DNA of 10,593 nt, from the NCBI GenBank assembly GCA_023411445.1, contig JAEYOT010000591.1, positions 1 to 10,593 of the forward strand. The letters run 5' to 3'. The position numbers were made by a program, and so were the translations under genes. Origin of the DNA: Pseudomonadota bacterium (GTDB taxonomy: Bacteria > Myxococcota_A > Polyangia > Polyangiales > Polyangiaceae). This document shows, piece by piece, positions 5,050-10,593 of this stretch (positions are counted from its first letter, which is position 1; each line of letters begins with the position of its first letter). Below the pieces are notes generated by a model. The model was not told the DNA's origin. It was given only the letters and a program-made list of their open reading frames with translations, and did not search any database.

Positions 5050-7509
5050 ATGCGCGCGCGCGGCTTCCTTAAGCTCGCTGGCGGCGCCTGCTGCCTCGCC
5101 CTGTCCGCAACCGCGTCGGCGCAGCTTGAGCTGGGAGCTGCCCTGCGGGACCTGGGGCAGAGCGGAGCCCGCGCGCTGCCGCGCGCCTTGCTCGCGGATG
5201 GTGAGCGCGTCGCGCTGCTGGCCGAGTACCCGGCGGAGGCGGACGTGGCGGAGCTACTGGTCGCTGGTCGTTATCGGCCGCTGTGGCTGGCCGCGGCGGA
5301 CGTGGAGCCGTTTTTGCACGATCACCCGGGCGTGAAGCTGCACTGGGCGCCGCCGCGCCGTCCCCTGCTGGATCGAGCGAGCAGCTGGATCGGCGGAGCC
5401 AGCTTCCGCGCGGAGACTGGCTACACCGGCAAGGGCGTGGTCGTCGGCATCATCGACACCGGCATCGACGTCAGCCACGCGGATCTGCGCGACGCGGACG
5501 GCAAGTCGCGCGTGCGCTACCTGCTGGATTTTTCGCGACCGCCCGCCGACCGCCAGCCAGGGCTGGAAGCCGAGTACGGCTGCACGGAAGAGTCGGAGTG
5601 CGCCATCTACGCGAGCGACGATCTCGACGAGATCTTGAATAACGGCGTCAGCGGCGATGAGCCGAAGGACACCTACGGGCACGGCACCCACGTCGCGTCG
5701 CTCGCCGCCGGCAATGGCCTGTCGAACGAGCAGCCGCGCTACGTCGGCGTCGCGCCGGAGGCGACCATCATCGGCGCGCGCGTGAGCCGCTCGGGCAGCG
5801 GCACCATCTTCGACGCGGACATCGTGCAGGCGGCGCGCTTCATCTTCGAGCAGGCCGAGCGTCTAGGCATGCCGGCGGTCGTCAACCTCAGCTTGGGCAG
5901 TGACTTCGGCGCGCACGACGGCAGCTCGCCGCTGGAGCAGGCGCTAGCCAGCTTCGTGGGGCCGAGCTTTCCGGGTCGCGCGCTGGTCGTCTCGGCCGGC
6001 AACAGCGGCAGCCTCCACGTTGGCAGCGGCAGCGGGGAGCCGGAGCCGCTCGGCATCCACACGGAGGTGCACGTCCCGCGCGAGAGTCCGGTCGAGATAC
6101 CGCTGCTGACGCCGCGTTTCTCGGAGAGCAGCGCGCGCGGCACGTTCTACGTCTGGCTCGGCTTTCGCCCCGGCGACGAGCTGAAGGTGGGCGTGAAGGT
6201 GGGCGACGCCACCTGGATCCCGGACGTCGCGCCCGGTCAGGCCACCACGTATCACCTGGGCGATACGGAGGGGACCATCTTCAACGGGCCAACGCGGGGT
6301 AACACCAGCATCAAGGTGCCGGCCCATAGCGCCGTGCTGGTGGTAGACGGCACCTTTTCTCCCGGCCAGGTGTTCACGCTGCGGCTGAACGGGCACGGCA
6401 CCGTGAGCTTGTGGGTGCAGTCGCAGGGCGGCGTCTCACCGGACGTGAGCGAGGGAGTGCTCGTGCCGCGCGGCGAGAAGCAAGGCACCATCAATATCCC
6501 AGGCTCGCACCCGGATTTGATCGCCGTGGGCGCCACCGTGAACCGCAATCGCTGGCGCGATTTTCGGAACCAGCCGTTCTTGCTCGGCGCGGAGGAGGGC
6601 TCGGAGCAACTCGCGGAGCTGGACGGCACCGCGGTGTTCAGCGCTGCCGGCCCCAACGCGCGCGGCGTGATGAAGCCGGACCTGGTGGCGCCGGGCATGT
6701 TCGTGATCGGCGCCATGTCCAGCCACGCCGATCCCCGCCGTAACGGCGGGACTGGCGTGTTCGCCAGCCAAGGGAGCTGCGGTGAGCCAGACTACGAGTG
6801 CTTCGTGACCGATGACGAGCGGCACGCCGTCACGAGCGGCACATCCATGTCGGCGCCGCTCGTCGCTGGCGCGATCGCGCTGCTGCTGCAGGCCCGTCCG
6901 GAGTTGACGCAGGCGCAGGCGCGCACCTTGCTGCAAGCCGGCGCGCGACAGCCCTCCGGCACCATCTTGGCGGAGCAGCAGCTCGGAGCGGGCGCGCTCG
7001 ATCTCCACGGCGCTTTCGCAGCGCTGATCGCGGAAGACTCACCGCTCGAGCGCCTGCCCAGCGCGCAGAGCCGCATCGCGCTCGCTCGCTCCTTCGTGCA
7101 CCCGGATGGCTCGCAGCCGCTCCAGGGCCTCTTGGAGCTACGCGACGAGCAAGATCGCATCGCCGACGGCTTCGACCAGCGGCGCTTAGCGCTCTCGGTC
7201 GCGGGCGGAGCCCTCAGCGAGCCGCCGCTCCGACTCGGCCCGGGGCTGTATCGCTTCAGCGTGACCGCGCCGGAGGGCAGCGGCGGCCAGGAGCTGCAGC
7301 TCCACCTGACCTTCGACGGCCAAGTGCTCGCGGCGCGCACGGTGCCGATCGGAGTGGATCGCTGGAGCGCGGAGGGCGAGCCGTTCGCCCACGGCGGCTG
7401 CCACGTGACCGCTCCGCGCGGCGGCTCAGCGCCGCTGCCGCTCGCCGGCGTCTTGCTGATGCTGGTGGGCCTTCGCTCGGCTCGGCGCGCTCACAACGCC
7501 ACGAGGTAA
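5050..7509 (+). CDS. Secreted subtilisin-family (S8) serine protease with MYXO-CTERM-like tail
   Basis: An 819-aa exported protease. Residues 1-24 are a signal peptide ending ATASA; ~30-110 resemble an inhibitory propeptide. The catalytic triad is complete: Asp136 (GIIDTGID), His211 (YGHGTHVAS) and Ser599 (SGTSMSAP), with oxyanion Asn318 (VSAGNSG). Asn318 and Ser599 are 281 residues apart, far more than in subtilisin, so a beta-rich insertion (about 328-480) splits the catalytic domain. Cys178/184 and Cys577/584 could form disulfides. A beta domain follows from ~660. The C-terminus has GGC (782-784), a hydrophobic segment (~795-810) and an Arg-rich end, the layout of the MYXO-CTERM signal for surface sorting in myxobacteria. 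GTG at 5044 is an alternative start overlapping the upstream stop as GTGA; I used the ATG two bases after that stop. Either way translation looks coupled to the carboxyltransferase gene. Its end overlaps the convergent gene by 19 bp. Confidence 0.93.
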   Translation: MRARGFLKLAGGACCLALSATASAQLELGAALRDLGQSGARALPRALLADGERVALLAEYPAEADVAELLVAGRYRPLWLAAADVEPFLHDHPGVKLHWAPPRRPLLDRASSWIGGASFRAETGYTGKGVVVGIIDTGIDVSHADLRDADGKSRVRYLLDFSRPPADRQPGLEAEYGCTEESECAIYASDDLDEILNNGVSGDEPKDTYGHGTHVASLAAGNGLSNEQPRYVGVAPEATIIGARVSRSGSGTIFDADIVQAARFIFEQAERLGMPAVVNLSLGSDFGAHDGSSPLEQALASFVGPSFPGRALVVSAGNSGSLHVGSGSGEPEPLGIHTEVHVPRESPVEIPLLTPRFSESSARGTFYVWLGFRPGDELKVGVKVGDATWIPDVAPGQATTYHLGDTEGTIFNGPTRGNTSIKVPAHSAVLVVDGTFSPGQVFTLRLNGHGTVSLWVQSQGGVSPDVSEGVLVPRGEKQGTINIPGSHPDLIAVGATVNRNRWRDFRNQPFLLGAEEGSEQLAELDGTAVFSAAGPNARGVMKPDLVAPGMFVIGAMSSHADPRRNGGTGVFASQGSCGEPDYECFVTDDERHAVTSGTSMSAPLVAGAIALLLQARPELTQAQARTLLQAGARQPSGTILAEQQLGAGALDLHGAFAALIAEDSPLERLPSAQSRIALARSFVHPDGSQPLQGLLELRDEQDRIADGFDQRRLALSVAGGALSEPPLRLGPGLYRFSVTAPEGSGGQELQLHLTFDGQVLAARTVPIGVDRWSAEGEPFAHGGCHVTAPRGGSAPLPLAGVLLMLVGLRSARRAHNATR

Positions 7510-8873
7510 ACGGTACAGGCCGCAGGCTCGAACGGCGTGACGTCTGGATCGAACGGATGCGCCAGGTCCACGCCGCCCAAGTTGACGCCGGCCAAGATGA
7601 CGGCCTTCGCGCCGTCCAAGCGCAGCACCCGCGCGTCCGCGGACGTGGCTCGATCTTGGAACGTCACGTCCTGACGTCGCACTTCACGGCCCTCCGCGTC
7701 GATCAGCAGCAGGCGCCACTTGAAGGCTACGGGAGCCTCCCACTCGACCCGCACCCCGAGCGCCGCGCCGAGCGGAGCCTCGTCCAAGTCCACCCAGACA
7801 AGCTGGCTGCCGCTCTGGGCCACGGGCTCGCCGGACAGCACGCGCCGCGGCAAGCTCGAGTAAGGGATCACCCAATCGAAGTGCGCGCGCGCGAAGCTAC
7901 CGGCAAAGGCCAAAGATGGTAAACGCGTGCCGTCGTCGCGATCGCCAGCCAGGGCTCGACGAAGCGCAAAGTCGACCAATAGGTCCGCGTAGCGCGTCGT
8001 GTCTTCTTCCACGCTGTGGCGCAGCACGTCGAACACGTCCGGCTCGTTGTCGAAGCGCGGCGCGCTCGGCGCGGTGCGGCTGCCGGCCGCTGAGAACAGG
8101 GAGGCGCTGAGCACGCCCGGGGCTGCGGCGCTACGCGTCGTCTCCAGCATCTCCAACAGCAGCGCGAAGCGACCGGCCGAGTCCGAGCGCTGCGCCGGAT
8201 CGTAGGCCAAGGCTTGCTGCGGGTAGCGCTGGGCGTCGTCCACCACCTGCACGTCGAGCGAGGTCTTCAGGCCGGTGATCCACCACAGCTCGAGCGCGAG
8301 CGCGCGGCGCGCGTCTGCGCCTTCCCCCGCGTCGAGCGCGCTGGCCAGAGCCTGTCCCACGCAGAGCGTCGCGCCGCGACGGAGCAGCTCGCCGCTCAGC
8401 GCCGCGCCGCGACAGAACACGGCGGCGCTGTCCATGCGAGCTAAAGCGAGCGGCTCCTGCTCCACCGTGAGCTCGCTGTCCGACGTGAGGTACCAGTCCA
8501 GCGCGTCGCTCCCACCCGCGCCGTAATCGCTGCGCGGTGCGGGCAGGCCCAGCGCCAGCACGACTCGTTCGTACGCCGTCTCCAGCGCTGCCAGCGCTGC
8601 TTCCAGCTCGCCCGTCGCGGCGCGGTCGCCGTGCACGCAGACGGGGAGCGTGAACGAGCACAGCGCCGCGCTCACGGAGGGACGCTCTGCGAGCGCCGGC
8701 AAGAGCGCGCCCGTCGGCAGCCGTGGATCCAGCGTGACGGGCGCCTTGGGCGGTGGACGAGCGCCGCCGAAGAGCAGCGGTGGCTCGCGCTTGGGCGGAC
8801 CGGCGCTGGCCGCGCTCGTCAGGAGCAGCGCGACCAGGCTCAGCCAGCACCAGCGCACGCAGCGGCTCGCCAT
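7491..8873 (-). CDS. Exported protein of unknown function, possible degenerate peptidase
   Basis: A 460-aa protein from the ATG at 8873 with a clear signal peptide (hydrophobic 10-22, cleavage after SASA near residue 24). GTG at 8888 would add five residues and sits 3 bp after the upstream stop; I preferred the ATG because it directly begins the signal peptide. After a Pro-rich linker, the body has Cys72 and Cys79, ALETAYERV (~95-103), a DWYL segment (126-129), a second Cys pair (154 and 171) and ELWWITG (195-201). This order recalls exported metallopeptidases in which HExxH is followed by a Trp-containing helix, but there is no HExxH: CVGQALASAL (171-180) occupies that place. The C-terminal ~100 residues look beta-rich, ending in a divergent jelly-roll-like domain. 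I do not recognise a named family. It is in one unit with the upstream 131-aa gene and overlaps the protease gene tail-to-tail. Confidence 0.8.
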   Translation of the reverse strand: MASRCVRWCWLSLVALLLTSAASAGPPKREPPLLFGGARPPPKAPVTLDPRLPTGALLPALAERPSVSAALCSFTLPVCVHGDRAATGELEAALAALETAYERVVLALGLPAPRSDYGAGGSDALDWYLTSDSELTVEQEPLALARMDSAAVFCRGAALSGELLRRGATLCVGQALASALDAGEGADARRALALELWWITGLKTSLDVQVVDDAQRYPQQALAYDPAQRSDSAGRFALLLEMLETTRSAAAPGVLSASLFSAAGSRTAPSAPRFDNEPDVFDVLRHSVEEDTTRYADLLVDFALRRALAGDRDDGTRLPSLAFAGSFARAHFDWVIPYSSLPRRVLSGEPVAQSGSQLVWVDLDEAPLGAALGVRVEWEAPVAFKWRLLLIDAEGREVRRQDVTFQDRATSADARVLRLDGAKAVILAGVNLGGVDLAHPFDPDVTPFEPAACTVYLVAL

Positions 8874-8891
8874 CACTTCTATAAACACGGC

Positions 8892-9287
8892 TTACTGGCC
8901 CGAAGCCAGCACCGCCAGCACCGCTTGCTCGGAGCCGCCCGCGCGAAGCGTCCGCTCCACCTGCTCGGACAAAGCCTGCGGCGTGTGTGCGGCCGGCTCA
9001 GCGTCGAGGCAGCTCAAGAAGGCGGCGCCCGACGCGGACTCGGCCGGCGAACAGCCACAGGCCAGCGATCCGACGTGCGTCCAGCAATCTTGCTGTGCGC
9101 TCTTGAGCTCGGCGGCGCTGGCCTTGCCGGACAGAAATGCCTCGGCCAGCTCCAGCTGCTGACGCGCCTGCGGCGGCCCGTGCTCGATCAGGAGGCGTGC
9201 CAGCTCAACCTGTTTCTGGTGCACGGCGCGCGGCCCGCTCTCCGCGTGTAGGAGAAGCGCCTGCTTCAGCTCCGGCGAAAAGGACAC
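8892..9287 (-). CDS. 131-aa helical Cys-containing protein of unknown function
   Basis: I do not recognise this protein. It starts at GTG 9287, has no signal peptide or membrane segment, and is predominantly Ala/Leu/Glu-rich and probably helical (2-65 and 100-130). The centre carries four cysteines at 68, 77, 79 and 93, with CWTHVGSLACGCS at 68-80, which could bind a metal or form disulfides. The pattern of a Gly-Lys-Ala turn (54-56) followed by AAELKSAQQ is seen in small helical-bundle proteins of myxobacteria, but that resemblance is impressionistic. It is followed after 3 bp by the exported 460-aa protein, so the two probably share a transcript. No Shine-Dalgarno is visible at the start. 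The divergent promoter of the next gene lies within the 109-bp gap upstream. Confidence 0.7.
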   Translation of the reverse strand: MSFSPELKQALLLHAESGPRAVHQKQVELARLLIEHGPPQARQQLELAEAFLSGKASAAELKSAQQDCWTHVGSLACGCSPAESASGAAFLSCLDAEPAAHTPQALSEQVERTLRAGGSEQAVLAVLASGQ

Positions 9288-9336
9288 GCTGCGGCTTTAG
9301 CAGCCTGGCCGCACCACCGCCAAAAACCCACAAGAA

Positions 9337-9367
9337 TTGACAGTTTGTCCGCCGGACGCCCTATACT
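9337..9367 (+). promoter_or_regulatory. Housekeeping-type promoter with 19-bp spacer and embedded dyads
   Basis: A perfect -35 TTGACA (9337-9342) and a -10 TATACT (9362-9367, five of six) are separated by 19 bp, longer than the usual 17. GACAGT (9339-9344) and ACTGTC (9365-9370) form an inverted repeat whose arms sit on the -35 and -10. Inside the spacer GTCCG-C-CGGAC (9347-9357) is a second dyad. Long spacers with a dyad inside are typical of MerR-family controlled promoters, so this one is probably regulated. Transcription would start near 9374, ~23 bases before the ATG at 9397. Confidence 0.65.
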
Positions 9368-9396
9368 GTCCGCTCCCTTCGACCGGCGAAAACACG

Positions 9397-9951
9397 ATGG
9401 CGACCCGCTTCAACCCCTCCGGTTCCGTGAGCTTCGACCTCGTGCGAGGTCGTGTGGATCTTGGCGGTGACCACGTGCTGGTCCCGGCAGACGCGCTCGT
9501 CGATCTCTGCCGCGCCGCCGGTCCGGACGCCGTGACGGATTTCGGTCGACGTCTGGGCACCGCCATCGGCCGCCGCGTGGCGGATCGCCTAGGCGATGCC
9601 GCGGCCTCCGCTAGCTTGGAAGAGGCGCTCGATCACCTCGGCGGTGAGCTTGCGCTCGCCGGGTTCGGCTCGCTCGGCCTCGAGCGTTGGGGTCGCGCAC
9701 TGGTGCTCACGATCGACGGCGGCCCGTTCGGGCAACAGCTGGACGAGCTGCTAGCCGCCGTGCTCGAAGGTGCGCTGCAGCGCGCCTTCGGTCGGGATTG
9801 CCGCGCCGCCAAGCTCATGCGCGACGATCGCCAGGTGCGCTTCCTCATCGCGAGCCCCAGCGGCGCCGGCAAGGTCGCCGCGTGGCTGAGCTCGGGTATC
9901 AGCTACGGCGAGGCGCTCACCCGCCTCCAGAGCAGCGGGGGGCTGTCGTGA
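9397..9951 (+). CDS. 184-aa cytoplasmic protein of unknown function, first gene of a coupled pair
   Basis: The start at ATG 9397 is fixed by the promoter at 9337-9367; a TTG in frame at 9337 lies inside the -35 box and cannot be the start of this transcript. There is no signal peptide or membrane segment. The N-terminus (FDLVRGRVDLGGDHVLVPADAL) looks like a beta hairpin leading to helices rich in Ala, Gly and Leu. Then comes a beta-strand pair (RALVLTIDGGPF), another helix (LAAVLEGALQRAFG) and a C-terminal strand-helix (VRFLIASPSGAGKVAAWL). The layout is loosely like small V4R-type ligand-binding domains, but no diagnostic residue supports that and I do not assign it. GAGK near the end is not a P-loop, as the preceding pattern is absent. 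The stop overlaps the next gene's start as GTGA, implying a dedicated partnership. Confidence 0.8.
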   Translation: MATRFNPSGSVSFDLVRGRVDLGGDHVLVPADALVDLCRAAGPDAVTDFGRRLGTAIGRRVADRLGDAAASASLEEALDHLGGELALAGFGSLGLERWGRALVLTIDGGPFGQQLDELLAAVLEGALQRAFGRDCRAAKLMRDDRQVRFLIASPSGAGKVAAWLSSGISYGEALTRLQSSGGLS

Positions 9952-10593
9952 ACGCTCAAGAACGCATCAGCAAGTTGCAGGGCCTGCTCGCGCGCATCCA
10001 GCGCAACGCGGCTCAGCCGCGCGTCACTCAGCCCGCGGTGATGGCGCCGCCGGTCAGCGCGACGCCGATCGAGCTCACGCCGCCGGCCGCCGCTGCGCCG
10101 GAGCCCGCGCTCGTTGCGCCACCCCCCAGCTTGATCTCCGCCGCCGATCAGTCGGTCGACGAGCTCTTGGGCGTGTCCACGAGCTCGGAAGCACAGGTGG
10201 ACGTGGAAGTGACGCTGGACAGCTTCGCACCGCCGCCCGCCGAGACGGGCGAGGCGGAGCCGATTCCGCTCGTCTCCGTCGCTACGTCACAGCCGGAGCC
10301 GCCGCCACCGCCGGCGCTGGATGATGTGTTCGCGCTCGAGTCCGAGGTCTCGGAGGTGCGCATCACGACCGGCCTGCGTGAGCCCGAAGCCGAGGTCACG
10401 GTCGCCGCGATCGAAGCAGAAGCCGAGCCGATCAGCCCCGAGGAGCTCTCGGAGGAGGATCTGGTCGAGGTGACGGAGGTGGTGGAAGAAGCGCCAGCGG
10501 CGGTCGCCACCGATCTCGATATCGACTTCGTCGACGAGGACGAGCAGCCTCCGGCTTCTTCCAAGCGCTCGAAGGTCGCGACCAGCATGGATG
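9948..10593 (+). CDS. Acidic, Pro/Ala/Glu-rich protein, incomplete at the window end
   Basis: A 215-codon 5' part of a longer gene, open to the last base. It starts at GTG 9948, overlapping the preceding TGA by four bases, so its translation depends on the upstream gene. Residues 1-20 (NAQERISKLQGLLARIQRN) form a probable amphipathic helix or short coiled coil. From ~25 onward the sequence is Pro-, Ala- and Glu-rich with few aromatic residues: first a Pro/Ala linker (~25-62), then stretches such as SVDELLG and LDSFAPPPAETG, then strongly acidic runs (EELSEEDLVEVTEVVEE; DLDIDFVDEDE) before a basic SSKRSK patch. This is the profile of an intrinsically disordered tether; the folded part, if any, must lie beyond the window. 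No function is assigned. The N-terminal helix could dock onto the 184-aa partner; that is inference. Confidence 0.8.
   Translation, partial: MNAQERISKLQGLLARIQRNAAQPRVTQPAVMAPPVSATPIELTPPAAAAPEPALVAPPPSLISAADQSVDELLGVSTSSEAQVDVEVTLDSFAPPPAETGEAEPIPLVSVATSQPEPPPPPALDDVFALESEVSEVRITTGLREPEAEVTVAAIEAEAEPISPEELSEEDLVEVTEVVEEAPAAVATDLDIDFVDEDEQPPASSKRSKVATSMD

Noticed and set aside
8901..8926. Two tandem GCCAGCACC copies inside the 131-aa gene.
   Set aside because: A 9-bp repeat encoding a short Val-Leu-Ala repetition; ordinary for GC-rich, Ala-rich coding sequence.
9337..9396. Upstream TTG extension of the 184-aa gene by 20 residues.
   Set aside because: The TTG is part of the -35 box and the extension spans the -10, so it would not be in the mRNA from this promoter.
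9877..9912. GAGK in the 184-aa protein as a nucleotide-binding P-loop.
   Set aside because: The required GxxxxGK[ST] spacing and following residues are not met.

Overview
The window looks like chromosomal DNA from a high-GC Myxococcota bacterium, most likely the Polyangia/Sorangiineae side. The grounds are G/C-rich codon use, several exported or lipoprotein-type proteins, and a subtilase whose C-terminus resembles the MYXO-CTERM sorting signal. The order-level placement is inference.

Left part (1-2088). A solitary Fic-domain protein (161-1408, +) is visibly lower in GC than the genes further right. It is followed by a convergent tRNA-Arg(ACG) with an encoded CCA (1468-1544, -) and that tRNA's own terminator. 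The next ~540 bases hold no convincing gene. They do hold a near-perfect sigma-54 (-24/-12) promoter at 1780-1795 pointing right, with an IHF-like site and a 7-1-7 palindrome upstream. Downstream of it are a pyrimidine-rich stretch with five GCTTC copies, a T5 run and an 8-bp inverted repeat. No protein gene lies where this promoter would need one, so it is a candidate sigma-54-dependent small RNA.

Middle (2051-5047). A monohaem cytochrome P460-like lipoprotein (-) has an exact 30-bp tandem duplication across its stop codon. It is divergent, 26 bp apart, from a lipoprotein that fuses a PDZ domain to a TlpA-like thioredoxin domain (+). A biotin-dependent acyl-CoA carboxylase carboxyltransferase subunit follows closely and is probably co-transcribed.

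Right part (5044-9287). A secreted subtilisin-family protease is translationally coupled to the carboxyltransferase gene. Its 3' end overlaps a convergent two-gene unit encoding a 131-aa Cys-containing protein of unknown function and then a ~460-aa exported protein. The latter may be a degenerate peptidase.

Right edge (9288-10593). A clear promoter (TTGACA, 19-bp spacer, TATACT) carrying inverted repeats drives a 184-aa unknown protein. This overlaps by GTGA a second gene that begins with a short helix and continues as a long Pro/Ala/Glu-rich acidic, probably disordered region, cut by the window end.

I see no CRISPR array, insertion sequence or recognisable defence cluster. The most under-explained signals are the orphan sigma-54 promoter region and the 19-bp-spacer promoter.
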